DNA of 50,468 nucleotides from Sedimentisphaerales bacterium (lineage in GTDB: Bacteria > Planctomycetota > Phycisphaerae > Sedimentisphaerales > Anaerobacaceae), in contig JAFGEF010000095.1 in the NCBI GenBank assembly GCA_016931715.1, positions 1 to 50,468 on the forward strand, given 5' to 3'. Below, in pieces: positions 17,417 to 26,445 of this stretch (positions are counted from its first letter, which is position 1; each line of letters opens with the position of its first letter). A program made the translations under genes and the position numbers. The notes under the pieces were generated by a model, which worked only from the letters and a program-made list of their open reading frames with translations, was not told the DNA's origin and did no database searches.

Positions 17417-19138
17417 ATGAGAAAGAAAACAATTTTAACATTTGCTATTTGTGTGATGCTCTGCGCTGTTGCAGTGTATGCCGCACAAACTCAACCAAAT
17501 CCAGCAGCCCCCGCTGGTGCTGCACCTGGCGGTGCCGAACGTGGCGGCGCCGGACGTGGCGGAATGATGGGTGGTGGTATGATGGGAGGCATGATGGGCG
17601 GCCGCGGCGGAACGCCGCCTGCATGGATTGAAGCAGGATATGACGACCATAAGCACATGATGGATCAGCTTGGCATCAAGACGCTGCGTCCCGGCAAGAG
17701 TGGCCAGGGCCCGCAGACAGGACCTGGCTTCGATGAAGCCACAGCCAATGACTGGATGCCGACAATGCCCGATGCACTTACGATGAAGGATGGAACAAAA
17801 GTCACCACACCTGAGCAGTGGACCAAACGCCGTGCCGAAATTCTCGAAGATTTCGAGCGAGAAGTCTATGGCCGCATTCCAGCCAATGTCCCCAAGGTCA
17901 CATGGGAAGTCACCAACACCACCGAAGGTAACACCGGTGGTGTCCCAACAATTACCAAGACACTGGTCGGTCATGTGGATAATAGCGGATTCCCACAAAT
18001 TACAGTCGATATTCAAGCCAGCTTTACTGTCCCCGCCAATGCACCAGGACCAGTTCCGGTATTGCTTCAGTTCGGCGGCGCCATGGGCATGGGTATGGGT
18101 GGCGGCACTCGCCGTGGTGCAGCAACAACACCTGCCCGAGGAGCGGGCGCCATGGCACCAATAACTCCAAATGGTACGTTCTTCGCTGCAGTGGCTCCTC
18201 CAGCCGCAGGTGGTGCCGAAAGACGTGGTGGAGTTGGTGGTGGAATGATGGGAGGCGGTATGGGCGGCATGGGCGGCATGGGCGGCGGCATACCTCAGCA
18301 GGCTCTTAGTCATGGATGGGGTTACGGCTCGATTAATCCCAACAGTATTCAGGCAGACAGCGGTATGAATAATTTACGTCAGGGAATCATTGGCCTGACC
18401 AACAAAGGCCAGCCCCGCAAGCCTGATGATTGGGGCGCCCTGCGCGCATGGGGCTGGGGTGTTAGTAAACTTATCGACTACTTTGAAGCCAATCCAGATG
18501 CTAAGGTTGATCCGAAAAAAGTTGGTATCGAAGGTGTTTCTCGCTATGGTAAGGCAGCATTAGTAACTCAGGCGTTTGATCAGCGTGTCGCTATCGCGCT
18601 TGTTGGTTCTTCGGGTGAGGGTGGAGCAAAACTCCATCGCCATGATTACGGTGAAGCAGTTGAAAATCTTACCGGAACTGGCGAGTATCACTGGATGTGC
18701 GGTAATTTCCTCAAGTATGGCGCAAAGGAATTCATTGACCCAAGCAAGAAGGAAATGAATGCATCTAATCTGCCGGTTGATTCACATGAACTTATAGCTC
18801 TGTGCGCTCCACGTCCATGCTTCATCAGCTACGGCAGCACACAGGGTACTTCAGGCGGTGATCCGCCATGGGTTGACACTCCGGGTAGCTATCGCGCCGG
18901 CATTCTGGCGTCCAAGGTCTATGAAGTATTGGGCAAAAAAGGATATGGAGAAGATGTTAAGGACTGGGTCCATGAACCGCTGCCGAAAGTAGAAACTCTG
19001 GTAGGAGGCGATTTGGCTTTCCGTCAGCATACAGGCGGCCATACCGATGGGCCGAATATCCCGACATTTTTCGAATGGATTGGCAATTATATTAAATCAC
19101 CAATGCCAGCAGCAGCACCGGCGGCAGCCAATAATTAA
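17417..19138 (+). CDS. CE15-type glucuronoyl-esterase-like alpha/beta hydrolase
   Basis: This 573-aa exported enzyme has a clear signal peptide (MRKKTILTFAICVMLCAVAVYA). The alpha/beta-hydrolase core resembles carbohydrate esterase family 15, which cuts ester bonds between lignin and glucuronoxylan. The nucleophile elbow is GVSRYGK (S375), followed by SSGEGG (E401), YHWMCGNF, LPVDSHELIALCAPRPC and the catalytic His in GGHTDG (about 542). Two Gly/Met-rich low-complexity tracts are odd: one after the signal peptide (about 32-65) and one inserted in the catalytic domain (about 220-292). The ATG at 17417 was chosen because AAAGGAG lies 7 bases upstream. A longer reading from 17360 would start inside the fold-back element. 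Confidence 0.8.
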   Translation: MRKKTILTFAICVMLCAVAVYAAQTQPNPAAPAGAAPGGAERGGAGRGGMMGGGMMGGMMGGRGGTPPAWIEAGYDDHKHMMDQLGIKTLRPGKSGQGPQTGPGFDEATANDWMPTMPDALTMKDGTKVTTPEQWTKRRAEILEDFEREVYGRIPANVPKVTWEVTNTTEGNTGGVPTITKTLVGHVDNSGFPQITVDIQASFTVPANAPGPVPVLLQFGGAMGMGMGGGTRRGAATTPARGAGAMAPITPNGTFFAAVAPPAAGGAERRGGVGGGMMGGGMGGMGGMGGGIPQQALSHGWGYGSINPNSIQADSGMNNLRQGIIGLTNKGQPRKPDDWGALRAWGWGVSKLIDYFEANPDAKVDPKKVGIEGVSRYGKAALVTQAFDQRVAIALVGSSGEGGAKLHRHDYGEAVENLTGTGEYHWMCGNFLKYGAKEFIDPSKKEMNASNLPVDSHELIALCAPRPCFISYGSTQGTSGGDPPWVDTPGSYRAGILASKVYEVLGKKGYGEDVKDWVHEPLPKVETLVGGDLAFRQHTGGHTDGPNIPTFFEWIGNYIKSPMPAAAPAAANN

Positions 19139-19147
19139 TTAAAATAC

Positions 19148-19185
19148 AGGGCGGAAAATAGATACTTATTCTCCGCCCTTTTTAT
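19148..19185 (+). terminator. Rho-independent terminator of the CE15-like gene
   Basis: AGGGCGGA (19148-19155) pairs with TCCGCCCT (19172-19179), followed by a T-run. It begins 9 bp after the stop codon. The stretch from here to about 19604 is AT-rich spacer in which no gene or clear element is seen. Confidence 0.85.
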
Positions 19186-19604
19186 TCTTATTTTTAAATC
19201 TGTTGGGGGTGCTTTTTTTTGAAAAATCAGTGATTATATTTCAAACAAAATGTGACATTTTTTTTCAAGTCAACACGGACCTAATTATAAAAACAATATC
19301 CCCATTTCAACTTGACATTATATTTCTACATTTATAATTAATTGTCATATATTAATTTGTGATTATCATATAAAATAAAGGCTGGTTGTACTTTTGATTT
19401 TAGTAATTCGGAATCCAGAATAATTGCCTACAATATGAGAATCATCAGTTTCGGAGCATCTGCTTAAGTCGATAGATTCTTACAGAATATCAATAGTTTT
19501 AGCAGATATTTTACATCGCAGGTCAAAATATATCATAGAAAAAGCACTGTTTTTGACTCAAATACTGATTTTCTTATATAAAATAAAAAAAATATAAATT
19601 TTTC

Positions 19605-19653
19605 TTGACATTCATGTTACATATGTAACAATTACAAATATTACGTATGTAAC
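19605..19653 (+). promoter_or_regulatory. Promoter with two BlaI-type palindromic operators
   Basis: TTGACA (19605-19610) is followed by the perfect palindrome GTTACATATGTAAC (19616-19629). A near-palindrome, ATTACGTATGTAAC (19640-19653), follows; their centres are 24 bp apart. Both contain the TACA...TGTA core recognised by BlaI/MecI/CopY repressors. A weak -10 (AACAAT) overlaps the first palindrome. This fits autorepression of the blaI-blaR1-like operon. Confidence 0.75.
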
Positions 19654-19668
19654 ATTAAGGAGACCATA

Positions 19669-20064
19669 ATGAACAGATCAGCTAAAATCTCTGAAGCCGA
19701 GTGGGAAGTCATGAAGGTTCTTTGGAAAGATTCACCACTTGCCACCAACGATATTGTAGAAATTCTTTTGAAAAAGACTTCATGGAAGCGCGAAACCATA
19801 CGAACTTTGATTAATCGCCTTGTAAAAAAGAAGATATTATCCTTTGAAAAAAAAGGGAGACAATTTCATTATTTTCCTATGTTTGGAGAAGCAGAGTGTA
19901 TCAGAGAAGAAACGAAGTCATTCCTTAAGCGTATACGCCCGAGTGCAATTGAGCCGATGCTCGCCGCTTTCGTAGAAAAACAACAGCTATCTGCAGAACA
20001 AATTGCCAGATTGCGGCAAATACTTGACGGTAAAGATCCGAACGTTAAACCTAAAAAATCATAG
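19669..20064 (+). CDS. BlaI/MecI/CopY-family repressor
   Basis: This 131-aa repressor has typical BlaI length. The N-terminal winged helix spans about residues 5-80 (ISEAEWEVMKVLW, SPLATNDIVEIL, WKRETIRTLINRLVKKKIL). A C-terminal dimerisation region follows; in this family it is cleaved by the partner protease to lift repression. AAGGAG precedes the ATG. Two palindromic operators lie immediately upstream. The gene is followed after 29 bp by the BlaR1-like sensor. The regulon is unknown but at least includes its own operon. Confidence 0.92.
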   Translation: MNRSAKISEAEWEVMKVLWKDSPLATNDIVEILLKKTSWKRETIRTLINRLVKKKILSFEKKGRQFHYFPMFGEAECIREETKSFLKRIRPSAIEPMLAAFVEKQQLSAEQIARLRQILDGKDPNVKPKKS

Positions 20065-20093
20065 AAACGCATTAAGTAAAGAAAGAGAAATTT

Positions 20094-23000
20094 ATGGAAT
20101 CTTTTTATGCTAATATATCCACCTTTATGCAGTGGCTTCTGAAGGCAACTCTTCAAGGCAGCATATTGGTTTGCCTGATTATGTTGATTAAGCTGATTCT
20201 TAAAGAAAAACTTTCTGCCCGTTGGTATTACTGGCTCTGGCTTGTTTTGTTAATTCGCCTGGCTCTCCCATGGGCACCGCAGAGCCGCTTTAGTATCTAC
20301 AGCCTTATCCTAAACTCGTTGCCGTCACATCAAGCAGCTTCAAGCTCTTCAATAGAACTTTCAAACGGAACAGACAACAAACCAGATACTTTCGATCATA
20401 TCGAGAATAAGGAAGATGCCTTGGAAACAGGCAAGAGCGTGACTTTACCACAAATGCAAGAAGGTGACTCAGAAGGGAAAAATTCCTCACCAACAATTAT
20501 CGCTGCCAGCGGATCGTCTTCAAATACGAAGAGCCAGTACCAGCAGAAAATTGTATTTTCAGTCCATGTATTACCGCTGCTCTGGCTAACAGGTGCCATA
20601 ATCTTAACTGTATATATTCTTCTCAGAGCTATTCGTCTCTGGCATGCAGTTATATCAGAGCGTCCGGTTACAGACCAACAGATTCTCGAGTCATTGGAAG
20701 ACTGCAAGATGCAGATTCAAATTCGGACTCTGGTAGGTTTAGTCATCACCGATAAAATCAGCAGCCCTGCTTTGTTCGGTTTCGTCCGACCTCGTATCCT
20801 CCTGCCTCAGGGTATGCTCGAAACACTTCCTTTGGAGGATCTGCAGTATGTTTTTCTCCATGAACTGGCACATCTGAAGCGCCGTGATATTTATGTTGCA
20901 TGGATCATCTGCCTGCTTCAGATTTTGCATTGGTTCAATCCTCTGATATGGTTCGCCCTTCGCAGAATGAGAGCCGACCAGGAAATGGCTGCTGATGCTC
21001 TGGCTCTTACAATCGCTGGAACGGAAGAATCACGAAAGTACGGTCAGACTATTCTCAGTCTTCTCGAACGATTCTCCCGACCACAATATTTGCCATCTCT
21101 GGCCGGGATACTTGAGAATCCCTCTTATATCGAAAGGAGAATTCAAATGATAAGCAAATTTAAGAGCAACTCATATCGATGGTCGCTTCTAGCCGTAATA
21201 TTAATTATCGCAATTGGCTGTATGTCTCTACCTGACGCCAGTTCGAGAAAAGCGACCGAGTCTTCACAATCTGTTTCCAGTGGAAAACCGACAGTAGTTC
21301 AGACTGAAAACAGCAATGTTTTCATTGATCCCAATACAGGGATAAGATTCACAAAATGTAAAACCTTTTTTGGCCCAGATGATATTATCAAATATAATAC
21401 CAGTCTCCAGATATCACCTAATGAAAAATTTTTGCTATGGGGTGTGAAAGTAATTCCATTGGATGGAAGTATACCTTTTAAGCTGGTAGAAATGCCTAAC
21501 GCTGGTCGTGGAGCTTTGTCACCTGACGGCAAAATAGTTGCTTTCTATGCACGTGCCATTTGGTTGATTGAGGTTGATCCGGATAGTGGTCGACCAATTG
21601 GTTCAACCAGAAAAATCTTAGATGGTGAGTACTTGTATCAAGCTCCTCCACGTTGGTCTCTTGATTCCAAGAGAATCATTTTTCCGAAACGTAATAATCA
21701 AAATAACAGGATAGAGGCTTGGGAACTAAATATTGAGAATGGAGAGACATCTGAAGTTACAGATCCTTTCAGCTTTGGCCTGATTTCACCTGATGGGAAG
21801 ATGATTGCAACTTCAGACAGCCAAGCGATCCATAACGTTTATGAGGATTCAATTCTTGTGAAATCAGTATCCAGCGGTGAGATAATAAAGATTGATAATG
21901 GAACAAATCTTTTTCCAGTCACCTGGTCAGCCAATAGCGAATGGCTTGTATATCATGGTAATAACGGTGTGAATCCGCGACTCGTTCGTATGGCAGATAG
22001 ACATATAGTGAATATTAATTCACCAAGTGCCGTAATAACACAATCTCCAAAGGGCAGCAGATTATTTTGCTACCAGAGTTCCTACGAGGAAAAGTGGTTA
22101 TTGAAAGTAGTCTCTGTCTCAGGAGGTCAACCTGCGGAATTGGGCGGACAAATGTCCTACTTGTATTCTTTTAGCCAGTACTGGTCTTTAGATAGTAAAA
22201 ATATTATAATGGAAGGTGAAAACAAAGGAAATGATTGGGGTTTATGGAAACTGCCTTTGTCTGGTGCCGAACCTATTAGCTTGAAAATGAATCTTACTGT
22301 GCCAGGTGAGATACTTTATCGGCAATTGTCTCCTAATCGGGACTATGTGTTCTTTGCTGTCTCGAATGATGACAATACCAACGATCTCTGGTTAGCTCCA
22401 ATTTCATGTAACGAAATGCGGACAACAGGTCCGGCCAAATTGGTATTCAAAAACTGGAATCATTTGCCAGGGGGAGGGTCGGATATTCCTGGAAATTGGT
22501 CGCCTGATAGTAAGAGAATAGCCATCTACCAAAGGCAAAAAGGTGAAATATGGATAGCGTCCGTAGATGGCAGCGAACTGGTTCAGTTAGGAAAAACTGG
22601 CGAAAAAGGCCCACCAAATTGGTCTCCTGACAGCAAGATGATTGCATTCTACACTACTAATCCTACGACAGGGCTTGTCGTGCAGGTAATCCCGGTCTCT
22701 GGCGGAGAAGCAAAAACAATAATAACAAAAGCAAATCCTCCATCAGGGGCAAGGGGAAGTGTTACCTGGTCACCAGATAGTAAGGCCTTGACATTAACAA
22801 ATGCTGGTGTAATCTCTTCTATCTCCATAGATGATAGAAGCAGTCAAACATTGGTGAGCTTGAAAGAGATTGACTTGGATACTGTCTCTGTGATTAGTTG
22901 GTCACCGGATGGTACAAAAATGGCTTTCGAAGCTCGAAAAGGCGGAGAACCATGGCAAATATTTCTATTCAACAGTCAGGACGGTCATATCGAAAAAATT

Positions 23001-23144
23001 ATTACTGATGAAGTTTCTTATTTCTTCTGGTCTCCAGACAGTAAATGGATTTCCTACGGTACAGAGCAATTAGTAAAGGTGCGCCCAGAGGGTATTATCT
23101 GGGAGATGGATGTGGAAGAAGCAGTAGCTAAACTGAAAAAGTAA
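20094..23144 (+). CDS. BlaR1-like M56 metallopeptidase sensor with C-terminal beta-propeller
   Basis: This 1016-aa membrane protein has transmembrane segments near residues 14-36, 45-60, 155-178 and 362-378. The M56 zinc protease domain carries HELAH (256-260) and the downstream zinc-ligand region ADQEMAAD (about E297). In BlaR1/MecR1 the part after the last membrane segment is a penicillin-binding sensor. Here it is replaced by about 620 residues of TolB/PD40-type propeller repeats: WSPDSKRIAIYQ, WSPDSKMIAFYT, WSPDGTKMAFEA and WSPDSKWISYGT, about eleven in all. The signal sensed is therefore probably not a beta-lactam. The protein should cleave the adjacent BlaI-type repressor, by family analogy. 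It lies in an operon with a tiny membrane protein 5 bp downstream. Confidence 0.88.
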   Translation: MESFYANISTFMQWLLKATLQGSILVCLIMLIKLILKEKLSARWYYWLWLVLLIRLALPWAPQSRFSIYSLILNSLPSHQAASSSSIELSNGTDNKPDTFDHIENKEDALETGKSVTLPQMQEGDSEGKNSSPTIIAASGSSSNTKSQYQQKIVFSVHVLPLLWLTGAIILTVYILLRAIRLWHAVISERPVTDQQILESLEDCKMQIQIRTLVGLVITDKISSPALFGFVRPRILLPQGMLETLPLEDLQYVFLHELAHLKRRDIYVAWIICLLQILHWFNPLIWFALRRMRADQEMAADALALTIAGTEESRKYGQTILSLLERFSRPQYLPSLAGILENPSYIERRIQMISKFKSNSYRWSLLAVILIIAIGCMSLPDASSRKATESSQSVSSGKPTVVQTENSNVFIDPNTGIRFTKCKTFFGPDDIIKYNTSLQISPNEKFLLWGVKVIPLDGSIPFKLVEMPNAGRGALSPDGKIVAFYARAIWLIEVDPDSGRPIGSTRKILDGEYLYQAPPRWSLDSKRIIFPKRNNQNNRIEAWELNIENGETSEVTDPFSFGLISPDGKMIATSDSQAIHNVYEDSILVKSVSSGEIIKIDNGTNLFPVTWSANSEWLVYHGNNGVNPRLVRMADRHIVNINSPSAVITQSPKGSRLFCYQSSYEEKWLLKVVSVSGGQPAELGGQMSYLYSFSQYWSLDSKNIIMEGENKGNDWGLWKLPLSGAEPISLKMNLTVPGEILYRQLSPNRDYVFFAVSNDDNTNDLWLAPISCNEMRTTGPAKLVFKNWNHLPGGGSDIPGNWSPDSKRIAIYQRQKGEIWIASVDGSELVQLGKTGEKGPPNWSPDSKMIAFYTTNPTTGLVVQVIPVSGGEAKTIITKANPPSGARGSVTWSPDSKALTLTNAGVISSISIDDRSSQTLVSLKEIDLDTVSVISWSPDGTKMAFEARKGGEPWQIFLFNSQDGHIEKIITDEVSYFFWSPDSKWISYGTEQLVKVRPEGIIWEMDVEEAVAKLKK

Positions 23145-23149
23145 AGGAA

Positions 23150-23371
23150 ATGTCCTTGAATCAAGAGTTGAACATTATTTATGAGAATGTAAAACCAAAC
23201 ATACCAGATTTCAGCACTTTATCTTTAAATCTGAATGCTTTGGATCTTTTGCCTATTGTAATTCTGTGCAGTCTCATAATCATCTTTACGTTGTTGTGGC
23301 TGATAGCTGTGTGGATGTATCTGCTCAGGACAAAAAAACATTCACATGAACCTTATGGAAAGAATAAATAG
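23150..23371 (+). CDS. Small single-pass membrane protein in the blaI-blaR1-like operon
   Basis: This 73-aa protein has one strong transmembrane segment (about residues 33-59, LLPIVILCSLIIIFTLLWLIAVWMY) and a short basic tail. Its ATG lies 5 bp after the stop of the BlaR1-like gene, with AAAGGAA overlapping that stop. Translational coupling and co-function are therefore likely. No family is recognised. It could stabilise or modulate the sensor; that is inference only. Confidence 0.65.
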   Translation: MSLNQELNIIYENVKPNIPDFSTLSLNLNALDLLPIVILCSLIIIFTLLWLIAVWMYLLRTKKHSHEPYGKNK

Positions 23372-23452
23372 ACTGCTGAAATACAACAAAATCAGGTCGA
23401 ATCTGAAAAGGAAAATTTTTTTTCTGAAAAAATACAACCTTTATGGAAAGAT

Positions 23453-23482
23453 TTGACCAGAGGCCATTGAATCCTGTATAAT
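23453..23482 (+). promoter_or_regulatory. Strong promoter giving a near-leaderless uracil-DNA glycosylase mRNA
   Basis: TTGACC (23453-23458), an 18-bp spacer and a perfect TATAAT (23477-23482) are seen. Transcription should begin around 23489-23491, where the ATG of the glycosylase lies. Confidence 0.6.
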
Positions 23483-23490
23483 ACCTTTCA

Positions 23491-24228
23491 ATGCAGAAAG
23501 AAATTGATATCAATAAAGTTGTACGTCAACATCTTGAAATGGAGCAGTACTTCTGCGGCTTCGCAGTCAAAGGAAGCCCGAAGACATCATCTAACGAAGA
23601 AAAAGGCTCTATGAATATCGCAGAAAAGCAAAAAGAATTAGATAAAATCTTACAGGAAGTTCGTGTATGCCGCCAGTGCGACCTGGTATCTACACGAAAC
23701 AAAGTCGTAGCGGGCGAAGGTAATCCGAACGCACGAATCATGTTTATCGGCGAAGCGCCCGGAGCAGATGAAGATGCTCAGGGACGCCCTTTCGTCGGAA
23801 GAGCCGGTCAGCTTCTGGATAATATCATAGCAGCATGCGGCCTCAAAAGAAGCGATGTCTTTATTGCAAATATTCTCAAATGCCGACCACCGGAAAATCG
23901 CGACCCGCGCGCGGAAGAAATCATATGCTGCCTGCCTTTTCTGCAAAGACAGATTGAAATCATCCAGCCTGAAATTATTGTCGCTCTCGGCGCTCACGCC
24001 GCCAAAACACTGTTGAATTCGACAGAAGCTATCGGTCAGCTTAGAGGACGTTTCCGGGAATATATCGCAGGTATAGGCAAATCCCCTATCAAACTCATGG
24101 CTACATATCACCCTGCATATCTGCTGCGGAACTACTCACAGGAAAATCGAAGAAGAGTATGGGAAGATATGAAAAAAGTCCTGACTGAACTGAATCTCCC
24201 TGTTCCGCAAACAGACACAAAAAAATAA
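23491..24228 (+). CDS. Family-4 uracil-DNA glycosylase (Fe-S type)
   Basis: This 245-aa DNA-repair enzyme removes uracil from DNA. The Fe-S cluster cysteines are visible as CRQC (about residues 59-62) and as CRPP plus a later ICC. The active-site motif is GEAPGADED and the C-terminal motif is TYHPAYLLR. These define family 4 (SPO1-like/Udg4) enzymes. The N-terminal about 40 residues (RQHLEMEQYFCGF) extend beyond the core. A start at 23611 with a weak AAGG is the alternative. The longer start is preferred because a good promoter places the transcript start on its ATG. It ends 15 bp from a convergent gene. Confidence 0.93.
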   Translation: MQKEIDINKVVRQHLEMEQYFCGFAVKGSPKTSSNEEKGSMNIAEKQKELDKILQEVRVCRQCDLVSTRNKVVAGEGNPNARIMFIGEAPGADEDAQGRPFVGRAGQLLDNIIAACGLKRSDVFIANILKCRPPENRDPRAEEIICCLPFLQRQIEIIQPEIIVALGAHAAKTLLNSTEAIGQLRGRFREYIAGIGKSPIKLMATYHPAYLLRNYSQENRRRVWEDMKKVLTELNLPVPQTDTKK

Positions 24229-24243
24229 ACCAACCTTAAAATG

Positions 24244-24831
24244 TCATTGCAGTTTCGGCTCAATCACTCCCACCTGCGGCCGGTTCGGGTCTTGAAGCTT
24301 TTCGTTATTCTGCATTAGAGGAATAAAATAATTATCGAGTATGAAATTCTGTGCCTCATCGCGGGGAAGGCGTATTTGATTGACTAAAAAGAGGCGTAAA
24401 TCTTCAAGAGAATCAATATAGCTGCTGGCTAAAGCATTGCCCTGCAAGCCCTTGCTGTTCATCAAAACATTACCTGCTTCTTTTTGCTGCTGCGCTGTCG
24501 GCGGAGCTGCGTTGGGGTCGGATTTTTCAACGATTTTTATTAATTCTTTCACCGCGGATTTATAAGTACCGTTTTCATCCTTTAGAATATAAACAGCCGC
24601 ATTGAGCCTTTGGCATGAATTGCAGGGCTGAGTTTTCGATGCAAGAGCGCTATCTTTCCACTTCTTAATTTTTATCTTGTCTATTCCCAACTGCTCAAGA
24701 TTCTTCGCTGACGCTTTGACAGCATCTGGACATTTTTGAACCTTTTCAGTCATAGGTGCAGACTCCCCTTTTCTCTCGGCTACACATCCCGAAAGCAGGA
24801 TAAAAACTAAAATTAAGAATATTTTTTTCAT
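24244..24831 (-). CDS. Lipoprotein of unknown function
   Basis: This 195-aa protein starts MKKIFLILVFILLSGC, a classic lipobox signal. The mature part is helical and polar with a CNSC motif at about residues 70-73 (KTQPCNSCQRLNAAVYIL) and a C-terminal helix ending in a Pro-rich tail. The start at 24831 was chosen over 24852 because GAGG lies 8 bases upstream and the signal then begins correctly. No family is recognised. It is tail-to-tail with the uracil-DNA glycosylase gene. Confidence 0.7.
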   Translation of the reverse strand: MKKIFLILVFILLSGCVAERKGESAPMTEKVQKCPDAVKASAKNLEQLGIDKIKIKKWKDSALASKTQPCNSCQRLNAAVYILKDENGTYKSAVKELIKIVEKSDPNAAPPTAQQQKEAGNVLMNSKGLQGNALASSYIDSLEDLRLFLVNQIRLPRDEAQNFILDNYFIPLMQNNEKLQDPNRPQVGVIEPKLQ

Positions 24832-25087
24832 AGCAAAAACCTCATTTCTCAAGATATTGTAGTAATTCTTTTTATTACGTCAATATTCAAATAATAGTTT
24901 ATTGTTACAGCGCTTTAACGTTTATACTGAACTTTCGCAAAACTCTTATTTTATAGATAAGACGTTCAGATAAAGCGTTTTTTTGTGAATTTTGAACATT
25001 TTATAAAAAATTTTTGTTTTTATGCAATATATCTTTATTTCGAGCATCTTATATTATAATTAGAACAAAGTGAATAGTTCTACGTCA

Positions 25088-25149
25088 CAGGCATTGAAAA
25101 TGGGAAAAATATATGCCCTGGCCGTCAGGTATTGAGAGAAATATGCGGC
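25088..25149 (+). other. Possible structured leader upstream of the PKD-domain lipoprotein
   Basis: In the 359-bp spacer 24832-25190 the only visible structure is two consecutive hairpins. One is CAGGCAT with ATGCCCTG (25088-25120, one bulge). The other is GCCG...CGGC (25121-25149), with inner TATT/AATA pairing and then TAAAC. They end about 40 bp before the ATG at 25191. No known riboswitch consensus fits. Confidence 0.3.
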
Positions 25150-25190
25150 TAAACTATTTGAGTGTTTAATGCGTGGAGTTCTTTGGGATA

Positions 25191-25943
25191 ATGATTAGAT
25201 ACATTTATCTACTTGTTCTTATTATATTCTCGTCTTGTGTCGCCTCGGAAAGTACCTATAACAGCAATAGTCTGCCTATGCCGGAAATTAATTACCTGAA
25301 TACTCCATATGAACAAATCAGAGACGTAAATACAACTGCGCATTTCGACGGAAGCACATCTTATGACCCGGAAGGTCGCCAAATCATCGAATGGAAATGG
25401 GACTTTTACAAATTTAACGGTAAAGACTGGGACTTCATCTTTACCCTCAGGGGCCCGGATAAAGCGATAATTAACTGTAAATTTGGCAAAATTGGCTACT
25501 ATATAGCGCGGCTCTGGGTGCGAACAAGCGACGGCCGCTGGAATCAGGACAGCGATGTAAAAGAATGCGTCGTTTATGTTATTTTTCATACATTTTCCAC
25601 CGCCCAATATATCGCCGTCGGTTCAGGAATGACATTTACCTACTTAATCGAACTTCCCAAAGACATACAAGTAAAAGAAGCCTGTATTACTATAGTTGAT
25701 GAGTACAAACTGCCGCTCGCTGAAATCTGGATAAAGAATCCTGTTATTGGAAAGGAAGCCATAATTGAATGGGACGGAAGAGCCAATAAGGGACCATACG
25801 CTGGTGAATTCATTCCACCCGGAACATTCACCGTGAATTTCAAAATAGTCCCCTTCCATAGCATACCGAATAAAACAGATGATTCCCCCGATACTCAAGA
25901 AGAACAACAAAACCAACTCAATAATCTGGATGAAATACAATAA
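25191..25943 (+). CDS. Exported PKD/Ig-like domain lipoprotein candidate
   Basis: This 250-aa protein begins with a short hydrophobic signal ending in IFSSC, a weak lipobox. Residues about 35-125 look like a PKD domain: FDGSTSYDPEGRQIIEWKWDF, later GYYIARLWV. The C-terminal about 80 residues resemble an FlgD-type Ig-like module (IIEWDGRANKGPYAGEFIPPGTFTVNFKI). Such domains mediate surface adhesion or assembly. The ATG at 25191 was chosen over the GTG at 25173 because it begins the signal peptide. The function is not further assignable. Confidence 0.65.
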   Translation: MIRYIYLLVLIIFSSCVASESTYNSNSLPMPEINYLNTPYEQIRDVNTTAHFDGSTSYDPEGRQIIEWKWDFYKFNGKDWDFIFTLRGPDKAIINCKFGKIGYYIARLWVRTSDGRWNQDSDVKECVVYVIFHTFSTAQYIAVGSGMTFTYLIELPKDIQVKEACITIVDEYKLPLAEIWIKNPVIGKEAIIEWDGRANKGPYAGEFIPPGTFTVNFKIVPFHSIPNKTDDSPDTQEEQQNQLNNLDEIQ

Positions 25944-26252
25944 TAAAATTGAATATTAAAAAACTTTTTATTTACCTGTTTATTATATAAAGAAAAGTAG
26001 AAAATACTAATTTTGAAAATTGCCGCCCGTTCAACTTCGCTTAGGGCAGGCTATCTTTGCAATGACCTATATTTTTAGCAGATAACGGATAGCGTATAGC
26101 ATTTAGCGTTTAGGCAGCAGGTATTTTTTTTATTTCTCTGAGTCCTCTGTGTGCTCTGTGGCAAAAATATTTTTTGTTTAATCAGATTCTTCGACTTCGC
26201 TCAGAATGACAAAATCGAGAAATAATTCAATTTTATACTAATCTGTGAACTT
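25944..26252. other. Gene-free spacer with degenerate interspersed repeats
   Basis: The stretch contains CTCTGTGTGCTCTGTGGC (about 26144-26161), a CTTCGACTTCGCTCAGAATG half-repeat (about 26189-26208) and a more degenerate relative (about 26030-26066). The second belongs to the palindromic repeat family seen at 29.2 and 43.8 kb. No gene is seen. Confidence 0.5.
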
Positions 26253-26428
26253 TTATTTTTTAAATAGCCACATATCGACAACTATATCTTCTGCCTGCGT
26301 AAAATCTGCATGCCAGTCGAGAAACAGCACATTACAGCCTTTTTTATGACGAGCTTTTGCGACTCTTCTGCCAGTACTTATTCCTGTATCGTTGGAATTG
26401 GGTAAATGCGAGCTTCTGAAAACATCGT
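26253..26428 (-). pseudogene. Decayed C-terminal fragment of a second pseudopilin gene
   Basis: About 57 codons from 26426 to the stop are related to the last 56 residues of the neighbouring pseudopilin: DVF...HLP, GRR.A..RH.KG.NVLFLDWH, and D.W near the end. They are in another reading frame and have no N-terminal prepilin signal. An open frame extends upstream to 26522, but its first about 30 residues are an out-of-frame reading of the neighbour gene. It is most simply the remnant of a tandem paralogue. Confidence 0.65.
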
Positions 26429-26445
26429 TTCGAGTAAGAAAATAA

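Noticed and set aside
17435..18313. 292-aa His/Thr-rich open frame on the minus strand
   Set aside because: It is the antisense reading of the Gly/Met-rich CE15-like gene and has no ribosome site or family features.
25081..25160. Cyclic-di-GMP (GEMM) riboswitch
   Set aside because: CGGCTAAAC resembles a short conserved piece, but the obligatory GACGCAAAGCC and tetraloop-receptor parts are missing.
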